Source of the DNA: Clonostachys chloroleuca | Lineage: Eukaryota; Ascomycota; Sordariomycetes; Hypocreales; Bionectriaceae | Direction of reading: 5' to 3' | Length of the DNA: 64,000 nucleotides | NCBI GenBank assembly: GCA_037952775.1 | Contig: JBANAY010000001.1 | Span: forward strand, 5,704,001-5,768,000 | Shown: positions 10,427 to 20,775 of the stretch, one piece after another | Layout of the letters: the number at the start of each line of letters is the position of its first letter | Position numbering within the stretch: the first letter of the stretch is position 1 | Made by a program: the position numbers and the translations under genes | Notes under the pieces: model-generated | The model's database searches: none | Told to the model about the DNA's origin: nothing | What the model saw: only the letters and a program-made list of their open reading frames with translations

Positions 10427-11963
10427 ATGGGCCATCGTTATTCCTCCTTTATATCGGTCCTGCTGCTCGCGGCTCAGGCCTTGGCTGGCTTGTCCGCAGC
10501 GAGCATCGAGAATGGGAGCCCCCTGGACGTGTCATCCCGAGAGCCGCAGCCCAAGGTTCCCGACTACGTGATAAAACACGGTGAGAATGCCACCCCAAGA
10601 CGCGATCCACGAGAAACCAGGAGAGTCCGAAGGCCTAACCAATTAATAGCACCGCTCTTGTGGCTTCATCCGGAGGATCCGTTCCGTCCGTCAGATCTGC
10701 TCGAGCATGTTCGCCACACCACTCCAATGTCGGCCCACAAGCCAATTACACATGTCCCAGAATTAAACTTGGACAACTTGGCTGTTCTCAATACTGCCAA
10801 GGGTGGCCCTGGGGCGTTGGCTTCAAAGGATAACGTCACAGCAATACCGTCATGGCTCTTGGGTGAGATGCCAGACGAGAAGGGCATACTCCACAACTCT
10901 ACTGCCTGTGTGGTGCTGCTCATTGAAAAGAGCCCCGAAATTACCGATGTGTTTTATTGGTATTTCTACTCTTACAATAGGGGGGCCAACATCACCTGGG
11001 TTGTCGAGCCCTTCAACCGCATCTTCGGGGCCCATCCGCCCTCATTCCACTTTGGTGATCACGTTGGAGACTGGTAATTTTTGTCCGTTTAGTCACTTCG
11101 GACGTTTGACTAATATGTGGCCATTAGGGAACACAACATGATTCGGTTCAAGAATGGAGAGCCCACTGGTCTATTCTATAGTCAGCACGACGGCGGCGCC
11201 TCTTTTGATTGGAACGACCATACCGTCTCTAAAAAGGATGGAATCCGGGTATGTGTCTGGTTTAGCATGATGTTAATGCTTGGATGAACTGCTAACCTGA
11301 GATAGCCATTCGCCTACAGTGCGTACGGATCACATGCCAACTATGTGACTGAGGGGTAAGTCGATGTTGATGTCCAATCCCTTTCTGTGATATCTGACCG
11401 TGAACAGAGAACATATCCACAACGTTGTGTTGATCGACTGGTGCGAAGCCGGCCATCTCTGGGATCCCGTCGGATCAGCATTCTTCTACCGTTACGACCC
11501 CAAGAGCTCCACCTTCACATCACTCCATCGCGAGGGTTCAAATGACCCAGCCCTCGCCAAGTCTGATTCATTCATCTATTACAAAGGTCTCTGGGGGGAC
11601 GAGAAATATCTAGACGCTAACCCGGATCAGGCGACAGTCCCATACTTCGGCCTGAAGCGATTTGTTTCTGGGCCAACCGGCCCGGTGATGAAAGCACTCA
11701 TCCGTACCGGTTTGGGTCCGAATGGTGGTGCAAAACGAAGCTGGCCGGAGTGGATTGTGGGGGTGTTCATGTTTTGGTATCCGTGTTGTATTAGGGGATG
11801 GAGAAAGTATATGTCGCTGATGATGTTTGCATTATGCTTAATGCTGGTCGGGTTTGGTGGATACCGATTTGTTGTGAAGAAGCGGCTTGAGAAGCAAAAG
11901 TATTCGAAACTGGAGACGGAAATACCATTAGAAGAATTGGAGAGGGAGAATGCCAGCAGATAA
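10427..11963 (+). CDS. Vps62/TDA6-like membrane-anchored protein
   Basis: Five exons: 10427-10580, 10650-11073, 11128-11248, 11306-11355 and 11408-11963. All introns (52-69 bases) are canonical and phase-consistent; 434 residues. The N-terminal hydrophobic segment (FISVLLLAAQALAGL) is a signal peptide or anchor. The body contains hallmarks of the Vps62-like family: HAPLLWLHPEDPF, FYWYFYSYNRG, HVGDWEHNMIRF, YSAYGSHANYV and DWCEAGHLWDP. A C-terminal transmembrane helix (YMSLMMFALCLMLVGFGGY) is followed by a Lys/Glu-rich cytosolic tail. In yeast this family is linked to vacuolar protein sorting, but the biochemical role is unclear. It borders the ETP cluster but shows no sign of belonging to it. 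Confidence 0.88.
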
Positions 11964-12272
11964 ACGGCGGTTTAGACCATTTTGATAGACTTATATACGG
12001 CCGATGGAATTACATCATAGAATCTTGCTTTCTCTTCCTACATGCAAGATAAGACTTGACCTTACAATTCTGGGCTTCACGAAAGTTTAGACCGCCTTAA
12101 AGAAGAGAGCATTTTACTATTGACTTGAATACTAATATCACGTATCTCATAAGCTTCACAGCTTGTGTGGGGTGAAAAGCCCGACAACCATTTCGTTGAA
12201 ACTCTGTGAACTAGATGACTGACGACAAATTGTGACTCTTTCCTTGTGACCAATGAACAGACAGAGCCACCT
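11964..12272. other. intergenic between convergent 3' ends
   Basis: 309 bases between the Vps62-like stop and the first cluster P450 stop. Both genes end here, so this holds 3' untranslated regions and marks the left border of the ETP cluster. No gene is seen. Confidence 0.6.
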
Positions 12273-14163
12273 TCAAGCCTTCCTATGCTTCATGATAACT
12301 TTGGTATGATAAGGAGGGAGGACTTGGCCAGATGTGACAATGTTTGGCGGCTTGCCAGCCTTCGCATTCTCAAACTCTCCATCGTACTGCATGAGTAGTT
12401 TGGCGAATAGGATCTGCGACATCCTGATCCCCAGGTGACGACCTGGACACATCTGGGCTCCATACCCGTACCCGAGAAAGCTGCTGCTCGCAGTGGTCAC
12501 TTTCGTGGTCACTTTGTTAGTCTTCTCGTCGTAGAAACGGTAGGGATCGAATTCATGAGCCTTCTTGTAGTGATCCTCATCGTTGTGAATAAGCCAAGAT
12601 GCATTCGAGATGATGTTGCCGCGCTTGAGTCGGAGGCCGGATTTCAATTCCATGGGCTCCATGACTGTCCGCGAGACCGACACTAAATCCCGCTCTATTA
12701 ATCTAGGGCTTGAACAAAGGAGAAGGAGCAACTCTCGGAAGGTTCTTACATAGAGTTGGCCCATTGACTCGCAGCGACTCCCTGGTGAAGCTGTCGAGTT
12801 TGGGGACAGATGTTAAGACTTGGGTATTCCATTCACCATTATTGGCCTCCAGTGCAGCCTCAATCTCATCGCGAAGAGCTTTGGTCAGATCCTTGTCACG
12901 CATCGCCTCAAAGACGAGCTGCGTGACCATACAAGCCACAGGGCCGGCGCTGTCAAACCCCGTGAAGATCATCTCGTCGGAGAAAATGTCAATTTGGCGC
13001 TCGAGCTCGGCCTTGGTCATGGCCTTGGGGTCTTGCTTGATCTGGCCCCTCTGGGCCTTGAGTTCCAACATTGCGCCGAGCAGTGTGTAAGAACCACTCG
13101 CCTGGCCCTTCTCCTGCCAAGTCTTTATCACCTGTCGAATTTTAGGGGCGACGAAGGCCTTTAGTTTGGCCTTGCATGCACGGATCTTGAAGCCCTGAGG
13201 GGACAGGTACCAGTACAGTCGCCGAAGGGGGGCCGGAACCCAGAAGTATCCATAGATGAAGGCTGGGACAGTGATGCAGTAATATTCGATGGCCTGCAAA
13301 TACTCGGCATTATCACTGAATTCCGGACCAACGAGATAGCTTGCAGAGACGATGTTGACGAGATGCCAGATGGTGAGGAATGCGGCGAAAGGTTCATTTG
13401 CTGCGAGCTGTCAGCCTTTTTCTGCGTTATTATAAGACGCATACTTCTCATACTCGTCGCAAGGTCGTCAAAGAGATTCGGTATGGTTTCATCTGCCTTT
13501 TTCACCACGATTTCGTGCAGTTGATCTTGAATATGTGTTAGTACAATCAGATTGTTATGTGGCTTGCAACTTTGGGATTCATACTCATGTTCTTGTTGAC
13601 AGACTGGCGGACAGCATCGACATGGCTCCGACCGAGAATGTTCGTATGTAAGTTGAAATGGTAGCTCTGTGCATGCGCGTCAACTGGGCTGATCTCCGTG
13701 TATTATTTGGTCATAAGCCTACGTCCTCGACAGCTTGGAGAAAGCTTAGCTTTTCTGGACCAACGTTTTTGACATCCTCGCAGCTTCCAGGAGGCAGGAT
13801 AATAACAAAGTCCTCATTCTGTCCCCAGAAAGCAAATGGCTTGGCTTTCTTAGAGAACTATGACATTCAAATCAACAATGACTCACTCTTGACCCGGGTA
13901 TAAGACCTACTTACGGTATCGTATCCTTTTTGGAAAACCTTTTGGAAACTTGCATCAGTTTCAGTCCAGCGAAGCCGCCTCCAAAGGTAAGACGCATCTC
14001 CTACGACCGGAATGTTACCCAGGCGCTTTCTGAGCCTATAGTAGTTGAGATAGTCAATGAGTAGGATAAGCAAAGGGATGAAGATTCCAGTGCTAATCCA
14101 AGGCCTGTTCAGGACCACTGAAAACGCCTCCTGTTGCAATATGTCTCGCAATGGGGTAGACAT
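12273..14163 (-). CDS. cytochrome P450, ETP cluster (P450 1)
   Basis: Six exons (minus): 14163-13915, 13857-13723, 13666-13585, 13525-13445, 13400-12750 and 12682-12273; 535 residues. All five introns are 44-67 bases and keep frame. An N-terminal membrane anchor (GIFIPLLILLIDYL) is present. The I-helix is FTGFDSAGPVA, the ExxR motif is ESLRVNGP, and the heme loop GYGYGAQMCPGRHLG contains the cysteine ligand. The layout resembles fungal CYP68/GliF-type enzymes that oxidise polycyclic metabolites. An exact TCGGN3CCGA site lies 174 bases upstream and the pathway regulator is the next gene, so it is very likely in the regulon. A late oxidation of the diketopiperazine core is an inference; ring formation or dimerisation are options. 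Confidence 0.9.
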
Positions 14164-14699
14164 GGTATCTCCGTCGTTATGCGTCCACTGAAAGAGTGGC
14201 AGCTGAAAATCAAGGAACAAAAGTCTGTCAATGAATAAGCCAAAAAAGGCGAGAGAACAATGTCATGATAGCTCCATGAAAATCGGCCTGCTTCAACAAC
14301 TGCACGATTCCAAAGACTATGCATTTCAACATGAGGTCGGTAACCGACGATACTCACACGCCTTGCTCACGCCACCCCCTTCCCGTTCTCCAGAGTCGGA
14401 GGGATTAATGCCGATATTACCTGCAGGCTGACGGAACCGAAACCAATAAATGCAGCCATGCCGCCACCTGTACATAAGTCCCCCTTGTTTTGTCTCGTAG
14501 TCTCCGCCACACCTCGTCAACTTGATCCTCCCAAGCGTAGTGGAAGCTCGCTTGGAGAAAACAAATACGATGAGATCTTAAGTAAATCGTGATTACAAGG
14601 TGAGCAAACAATCGAAGAAACATGCCAAATTGCATGCATAGGTACTTGTTCTAGCTATCAAATTTGCAAACTAGCGATACGTCTTTTGAAAATCTGGTG
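14164..14699. promoter_or_regulatory. P450 1 promoter region and regulator 3' flank
   Basis: 536 bases upstream of P450 1. It includes an exact TCGGN3CCGA palindrome (listed separately). I see no coding sequence. Confidence 0.6.
14337..14347. promoter_or_regulatory. GliZ-type palindrome TCGGTAACCGA
   Basis: Exact match to TCGGN3CCGA, the site reported for the gliotoxin regulator GliZ, located 174 bases upstream of the P450 1 start. The whole 11-mer except the central A is a perfect inverted repeat, as expected for a dimeric Zn2Cys6 protein. Confidence 0.75.
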
Positions 14700-16265
14700 T
14701 CAATGCTTTGAATTCCACAGCGTCACCCAACCCATAGTTGTCCGTAGTCCTCTTGAGATGTCCTCCAGCAATAAGTCTCCAGACTGGGAGTAACAATCTT
14801 GCGCTGGGCCACTGGTCACCGCCTTACCGCCCCTTTCCACGAGCATCGCGAGCCTACAAAACCGCGCCTGAACAAGCTTCTTGAGGAAGCGGCAGCGCGT
14901 CTTGGGAGAGACCTTGAAGCTACCTATCCAGAGAATGCCGCTATTGTTAATAGAGATTGTTCCACTATTGATCCGCCTTGGACGCATGACAAATTCATCC
15001 CTCACTGTCTTTTGTAATATGTCTAGCATCAGCCGAACGCCAACAAGTGAGAGAAGGTGTATGCTGCTCTCGCACCGGCAGCTTTGACACTCATGGACCG
15101 CGGAGAGAGAGGTCTCTACCTCCGTCTCCATTCTTAGGGCGCAGTCGATAGGCACTAAGCCAGACCTCTGTTGCTCTGCCTTGAGCGACACAATGCAGTC
15201 CGTGACGACGATGTGGCAGTTACAGCAGCCATCATCTTTCTCGTGAATAAACACTTTGCCACTCTCTGACAAGGGCCGCGTGTCGTAGTGAGGTTCGGCA
15301 TGCGTCGCGGTAGACTCATCTCTTGCTGCTACCGATATGCAAGGGCCCGTGCCAATATGCGTCCCGCTGGATGGTCTGGCCGCATGATTCTTGTCTTCGT
15401 GGCCCGTCAAGCCGAGCAACATGTCGCTCATTGACTGGTCAATCGAGACACGTCCCTTTGACACAGATGATGGACTGGACTGGTGATGGGCGTCTGTCCG
15501 ACGGATGGTGTTTGAGCTGTTCCCAAGCTGCGCGGTCTGCACCGGCGTTGGAATTGCATTGACCTGACCAAACGATTCCTGTGGATTACCAACTGGAATT
15601 TCCGTTGGAATCAATGCTTGCGGATCCAGAATTTCCAGTGTTGATGGTGCATGAATGGGCTGCTGTGATATCATGGAGTCTGAGATGTCGTCAAGAAACA
15701 CGCTCATGGTTGGGTAGCCGTTATAATCATCAAGATCCATTCTGTTTTCTGTAGGGGTGGGCAGGAATGCCAATGGCGTACGCAATGACTCCAGCATTGG
15801 GTCATTATGAACACCTTCAACTGCCACTTGATTGAGTTCTGGCGGTTCAAAGTGCGTGGTCAATGAGGCCGCCCAAGGCTCTGATATTTGCGCGGACTCC
15901 GTCGAGGGTCTGATCTCTTCAGCATTCATCACCGGACCGCTTTGCTGGACTTCTCCTGTCGGCTCTGCTTCGCCAAAGGTGACTGCTGGCGTTGCTGGTT
16001 TGGACCTACTGTTCTCATCTGATGCACTGTTTGTGGAAGCTTGCGGCGAAGGAGACGAGTCTTTGGCAGGGCTCTTCCTGGCCCTTGGCCTGCCCATACG
16101 ACGAGAGATGCCGTAGACGCATTCCACCTTGTGGTAGGTGCATCTCCTGCACGAGGGCTTTTCATGGCCGCACTTGACCTTTGCAGCTTGGCATCGATCG
16201 CAGGAAGTCCGGTATTTGGGGCCCCTCGCCCCAGACGCATGGAGAGTTCCATGGCGTCCCACCAT
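14700..16265 (-). CDS. gliZ: Zn2Cys6 pathway regulator, AflR/GliZ type
   Basis: Single open frame, 521 residues. Cysteines at 22, 25, 32, 39, 42 and 49 form the C6 zinc cluster with spacing CX2CX6CX6CX2CX6C. A basic linker (RRMGRPRARK) follows, as in AflR-type regulators. The middle is low complexity and Ser/Pro-rich. The C-terminal part has the AflR-type regulatory fold signature: a CCNCH start, 'VPID...E', CQSC, 'GVRLMLDILQ' and 'IGSFKVSPKTR', then a helix rich in Leu/Arg. Position inside the cluster and repeated TCGGN3CCGA palindromes in cluster promoters support a GliZ-like activator. I found no exact palindrome in its own promoter. The last 40 residues are weakly conserved and could hide an undetected 3' intron. 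Confidence 0.88.
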   Translation of the reverse strand: MVGRHGTLHASGARGPKYRTSCDRCQAAKVKCGHEKPSCRRCTYHKVECVYGISRRMGRPRARKSPAKDSSPSPQASTNSASDENSRSKPATPAVTFGEAEPTGEVQQSGPVMNAEEIRPSTESAQISEPWAASLTTHFEPPELNQVAVEGVHNDPMLESLRTPLAFLPTPTENRMDLDDYNGYPTMSVFLDDISDSMISQQPIHAPSTLEILDPQALIPTEIPVGNPQESFGQVNAIPTPVQTAQLGNSSNTIRRTDAHHQSSPSSVSKGRVSIDQSMSDMLLGLTGHEDKNHAARPSSGTHIGTGPCISVAARDESTATHAEPHYDTRPLSESGKVFIHEKDDGCCNCHIVVTDCIVSLKAEQQRSGLVPIDCALRMETEVETSLSAVHECQSCRCESSIHLLSLVGVRLMLDILQKTVRDEFVMRPRRINSGTISINNSGILWIGSFKVSPKTRCRFLKKLVQARFCRLAMLVERGGKAVTSGPAQDCYSQSGDLLLEDISRGLRTTMGWVTLWNSKH

Positions 16266-17022
16266 CGCGTTGTCAAGTCTGGTAAGGCTTCATCCGAATG
16301 GAACAACTGATATGATCTGAGCTCTCCAAACCGTGCTAGGATAAGTGAATGGCTAGCGTGATATGGTAGATGAATGGAACTGCCGAGGGCACACCCTTTG
16401 ATGAAAGGCACGGTCATGTTAGCTCAACAATCAGCCGTATAGAATCGTATTCCTCTCCATTATTGCCCCATATATGCACATAATACCCCGATCTGCAGAT
16501 AGCATTCTAGCGCCCAATTTGAGCGGGGGAAGAGGGAAGGGGGAGGGGTATGTTCTGCATGCAGAATATCATTGACCGGCCCGAGAACACAGTCGGCCGC
16601 TGGTAGACCTGAGGAGGGGGCGCGGCTGGATCATCACATCCCGATAGGATTTAGCGAGCTCTTGCCTGGCTGTCGTCACCAACCTGTCAGCTGCATTCTC
16701 ACTCATTACGGGACTCAATACGGGGCAGGCTAATTCCCCGGCAGTACTCTATTAATCACCGAAGTGGTGAAGAGGCCGCTCAAGGTGACCTCGCGTGCCA
16801 ATAGTTACATGCTATGTTGATTCAGCTGTTAATGGAAGATGCAGGAGATCAGGGATCGGACTACTCTTGAGGTATGAACCCCTGCTCGCACCTGAACATG
16901 TAGTGGGGGAAAATGCATCGGAAAACAGTATTCATGACGGTATCGATAGTTAGAATTGTTGAATGGCTTGAGCTTCAGCCTCCTGGGAGCAACGTAGCCG
17001 ACGCTAGTTCGCTTCCAGAGAC
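16266..17022. promoter_or_regulatory. divergent promoter, regulator / orphan regulator-like gene
   Basis: 757 bases between two divergent genes. No exact TCGGN3CCGA; a near form CCGG-C-CCGA occurs at about 16575. GC-rich purine tracts (GGGGGAAGAGGGAAGGGGGAG) sit near 16525-16548. I found no upstream exon with a zinc cluster for the orphan gene. Confidence 0.5.
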
Positions 17023-17811
17023 ATGGAAGCTGAGGTGAGAATGGCAGACACGTACAAAAAGGTAACATTGACCCTGCCAACAAATGAAAAATGCCACATA
17101 TTCGTCATTTATGCATACATGATGCAATCGAGCCAGTGCAGTTGTCAAGTCACCAACTTCCAGCATATATCAAGCCAGCTGGAACAGGACATACTGCCTG
17201 TTGACAGCATCCTGATACTCGGTTCTGAATTCACAACCCATCTCAAAAACATCACACGCTGCGACCGTTGCATAAGGATGTATAGAGTAACAAACATGCT
17301 GATGCGGATCACATCACGTTTGGTTTGTTTCTACGAAGCTGCACATGCAAATTCCGCTAGCACGCAGTGGAGCGCGGCGATGGTTCCATCTTCATCATCG
17401 CCTTCATCAACATCTGCAACAACAGCAGCGTCCATGACATCATTTGCCAGCCAGAGGAGTTCTCATTCGGGACAATCCCTACACACGCGCAATGGTACGC
17501 GCCAAGGTAGCAGCATTACCTCTTCAGAGACAAGTGCCGATGATGATTTGAGAGGCTACCAGTCTACGCCTCCACACATGAGACTCGGAAACCTCACTTT
17601 AAAAGGGTCCGAGGCCCAATTGCTGGGCCAAATAGCACTGACGGATGCGTGCCTGGATCTCATTGAGAAACTGCAAGAGTGGAAGCTGGCCATGGATGAG
17701 AAGTGGGAGGAGGGTGTGCATGACGAGGCAATGAATGGATGCCTGGATAGGCTGGCCAAGTTGACCGGCTTGCTGCAGTTTGGAGGCATGACTGGAGACG
17801 TTTCATGGTGA
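17023..17811 (+). CDS. AflR-C-terminal-like protein lacking a zinc cluster
   Basis: 262 residues in one frame. There is no Zn2Cys6 motif in it or in the preceding 750 bases. What it does contain matches, in order, the C-terminal domain of the neighbouring regulator: a CSC start, 'LPVD...GSEF', a CDRC pair, 'MLMRITSRLVCFYE', a Ser/Thr-rich insert (about 108-175), then 'LGNLTLKGSEA' and a closing Leu-rich helix. Thus it looks like a regulator half without its DNA-binding half. It may be a degenerate paralogue, or a partner that heterodimerises with the pathway activator. It lies between the activator and the GST inside the cluster. The start codon is uncertain; the frame is open only from 17008, and an acceptor-like TTCCAG precedes it. 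Confidence 0.6.
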   Translation: MEAEVRMADTYKKVTLTLPTNEKCHIFVIYAYMMQSSQCSCQVTNFQHISSQLEQDILPVDSILILGSEFTTHLKNITRCDRCIRMYRVTNMLMRITSRLVCFYEAAHANSASTQWSAAMVPSSSSPSSTSATTAASMTSFASQRSSHSGQSLHTRNGTRQGSSITSSETSADDDLRGYQSTPPHMRLGNLTLKGSEAQLLGQIALTDACLDLIEKLQEWKLAMDEKWEEGVHDEAMNGCLDRLAKLTGLLQFGGMTGDVSW

Positions 17812-17882
17812 GATCGCTAACGAGAGCAAAAAGTCTAATCAAATGCGTTGTTCATGCCGGTGCCTTAAAGGGACATATCAGC

Positions 17883-18010
17883 TCGGTTACTTCGGTTACC
17901 GCAGGTGATAACCCCGTTGCCTACCATCTTGTTCTTTCCCCACCGACCTCAAGGTCCTTATTGTGTATCCGACGACTTGGATGGTCGCATCGCTGACCAC
18001 CGGTTACCGA
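17883..18010. promoter_or_regulatory. GST promoter with repeated near-palindromes
   Basis: Two 11-mers differ from TCGGN3CCGA by a single base: TCGGTTACCGC at 17892-17902 and CCGGTTACCGA at 18000-18010. A further TCGGTTAC half lies at 17883-17890, nine bases before the first. The second full site ends 95 bases before the GST start. Together they are consistent with control by the cluster regulator. Confidence 0.55.
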
Positions 18011-18105
18011 CCGGTTCCGACGCCTTTAGATATAGCAAGACTGAAGGCCTCGCTTGCGATGCATAACAATGCCTGGTTACTAAGCGCAAAGTTACAGGTC
18101 CAAAA

Positions 18106-18947
18106 ATGCCAATCAACAAGTTCTCTGCCAAGTCCCTGGACCTTGATGTCCCCGACAAGCCCCTCATCTTCGTGGTAGAGGGTCGCTACCAGAACTGGAT
18201 CAAACCAATCATGTTGCTCGAGTGTCTTGGGGTCGATTACGACGCTGCATGCCTCGATGGGCCTACGACTAGGACTGATTGGTTTACTAAAATCCATCCT
18301 CAGCGATACGTCCCGGCCTTGATCGACTCTGAGAATGGCCAGCGTGTGTCGTCTTGGGATAGCTCCCAGATTCTCCAGTACTTGGCCAGCAAATACGACA
18401 CCCAGAAGATGTGGAATGGGCAAAATGCAGCCGAAAGTCTGGAAATTGGTAACTGGCTGACCTTTGAAACGGCATCTCTTGGGTGCGTCATACCCTTTTC
18501 CTCTACAATCATGGGGCGCAGTCAAACTTACATCCATAGGCCTACTGCAAAGTATTGGGTGTGGTATGCAATTCGCCAGCTCGAGGAGCAGAATCCCAAG
18601 GCGCAGGAAAAGTAAGGTCTTGTGATCAGTGCATTAACCAGATGGGACTTTTGGTTGCTAATTTAGACGCCCGCAGGATGTACAAAGACTTGAGGACGCA
18701 GTATGGCATCCTTGACAAACATCTGTCGCAGCCAGGTCAGAAGTGGATCGGTCTGAAAGACCGGCCGACGATTGCAGACCTGGCTATCTATCCATTTGCG
18801 GACGATCCGACCATGGAACGAATGGGTATTGACAAGCATGACTTTCCGGCGTTGAAGGCATGGAGTGATGAGCTAGCAAAGGTTCCAGGGGTGGCCAAGG
18901 CGTATGCAGAATTAGATTCGCGCAAAGTGATTCACATTGAAGAATGA
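18106..18947 (+). CDS. gliG: glutathione S-transferase, ETP sulfurisation (GliG type)
   Basis: Exons 18106-18482, 18540-18611 and 18677-18947; 239 residues. The introns are 57 and 65 bases and phase-consistent; the first joins TASLG to PTAKYW. The N-terminal thioredoxin-like domain (about 18-105) includes QRYVPALID, with the cis-proline after Val, and an S-rich SSWDSSQILQYL segment for glutathione binding. The helical C-terminal domain follows (DRPTIADLAIYPF). GliG-type enzymes attach glutathione to the P450-activated diketopiperazine, which brings in the sulfur of ETPs. The neighbouring dipeptidase and cyclotransferase genes degrade the resulting adducts. The promoter holds near-consensus regulator sites. 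Confidence 0.9.
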
Positions 18948-19262
18948 TCAAATCACCTTATTTGAAGATAGTTCTCGGAATTCGAAAGTATTGGCGATCA
19001 AGAACATGTTACTATCAACTTTGGCTGTGTAGATCGACACCTCACTTGCTCACGTGAGTTTACTGTTGGTCTGCGATCTCGCTTTGGGTTCCCCAGCTAT
19101 GTCGCCGAAGACCGATGGGCGATCATATGCTCTTCCTGTATCTTAGGAGATCATGATTATAATATTATATATTACCCGAGCCCTGACCATCGAAGTGAGC
19201 ACTTGGATACAAGTTACGGGCTTCTGGTACTGAATGAGCTAATTTCCTCAATACTTGCCAAC
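18948..19262. promoter_or_regulatory. GST 3' flank and dipeptidase promoter
   Basis: 315 bases. No TCGGN3CCGA palindrome; instead a direct repeat CCGA-AGA-CCGA at 19105-19115, the same half-site in tandem orientation. Also a CTCACGTGAG palindrome near 19049, an E-box-like CACGTG. Confidence 0.45.
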
Positions 19263-20702
19263 ATGCATATTCTCGGCGAAGATCTCGCTAAAGCGCTCAA
19301 GCTATTGCAAGATGTTCCTCTGATAGGTAAGATCTTAAGATCCTGACGTAGGGTTCTCCCGCTCAAGTAACCACCGTATAGATGGGCACAACGACTTCCC
19401 CTACTTTCTTCGTGGATGGTACCCGGATCAAGTGAACACGGTGGATTGCCAGCACATGCCCATTGCCCATACAGATCTGGAACGACTGAGCCAAGGTCGG
19501 GTTGGTGGAGTATTTTGGAGCGCCTACGTCCCTTGGTGTGTAATTCCACACGTTATTCATTACGGTCCACTGACTCCTTTTTCCAGCCCAGATGCCAATG
19601 CCAGTAACGATTTCTCAGTTGATGTCCATCACCAGTGTTTAAGAGAAACGCTGCAACAGATTGACATAATCCATGGACTCATCGAGCGATACCCCAAGAA
19701 TCTTGGCCTTGCAACAACATCGACTGAGGTTTGGAATGTATTCAAATCGGGCCGAGTGGCAAGCTTGATTGGCGTTGAAGGGTTGCACCAAATCGCCAAC
19801 AGCCCCGGAGTAATGAGAAATTTCCATCGTTTGGGAGTTCGGTACATCACTTTGACTCACGACAGCAACAACCTCTACGCTGATTCTACGGTAAGGACAC
19901 CCTGGGGCAAGCTCGGACAAGGAAATTGCTGACAGAGGAGCTGACAGAACTCTGCCGGGCCATTTCACAGAGGCTTATCCGCTGATGGAATCTCGATGGT
20001 GAAAGAGATGAATCGAGTTGGGATGTGAGGGGACCCATGGCTGACGTTCTCGCATGACACACAGGCAACAGGCGCCGCTAATCTCTCGATCAGGATCGTG
20101 GATTTGTCCCATACGTCCATCGCTACCCAGAAAGATGTTTTGGCTGTTTCAAAGGCCCCCGTCATATTTTCTCATTCTTCTTGGTATGAAAATTCTAATC
20201 CGTATGAGCCTGATGATTAGCTAAGAGACCAACCCGAAGCTCTTCGGTGACCGAGCACCCGCGCAATAGCCCGGATGATGTACTGGACATGCTACAGCGT
20301 AACGGTGGGGTCTTCATGATTACATTCATACGAAAGTCTACGGATTCTATCAACCCATGCTTGGAAAGGGTGGCTGACCACGTCCAACATGTCGGTGACC
20401 GGATTGGGTATGACCATGTTGGGATCGGGTCTGATTTCGACGGTGTGATGCAGACAACCTCGGGTTTGGATGATGTTTCGAAGTTTCCCCTCCTGATTGC
20501 TGAACTTTTGAGACGAAGGGTTTCGGAACAATCCATCCAAAAAATGATTGGCCTGAATATGTTGCGTGTCATGGATGCTGTCGAGCAAGTCTCAACAGCA
20601 ATGAAGGAAGCAGAAGAAGAGGTGCTAAGCGATACGTTCGAGGAGATTTGGGACAATAAAGTGCAAGAAGAAGTTACGAAGACGAGAGGGGTGTTTGATT
20701 GA
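19263..20702 (+). CDS. gliJ: membrane-type dipeptidase, ETP pathway (GliJ type)
   Basis: Six exons: 19263-19326, 19382-19535, 19587-19890, 19948-20024, 20094-20183 and 20240-20702. Introns are 51-69 bases and all phases agree; 383 residues. Zinc-dipeptidase (M19) signatures appear in order: DGHNDFP (first metal-binding HxD), FWSAYVPC, IGVEGLH (bridging Glu), [16 protein letters not shown] and FSHSSC (metal His residues), and GIGSDFDG. In gliotoxin-class pathways this enzyme removes glycine from Cys-Gly adducts after the glutamyl group has been taken off. No signal peptide is seen, so it is probably cytosolic. Its stop lies 73 bases from the convergent cyclotransferase stop. Confidence 0.92.
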
Positions 20703-20775
20703 AGCGTATATCTTTATCAATAAACTTAGACTGAATCTCTATCTATCACCACCGAGTATGATCCAACTGAATAAG

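Noticed and set aside
19105..19115. CCGA-AGA-CCGA in the dipeptidase promoter as a regulator palindrome
   Set aside because: It is a direct repeat, not TCGGN3CCGA, with two mismatches to the palindrome. Noted only as a half-site pair.
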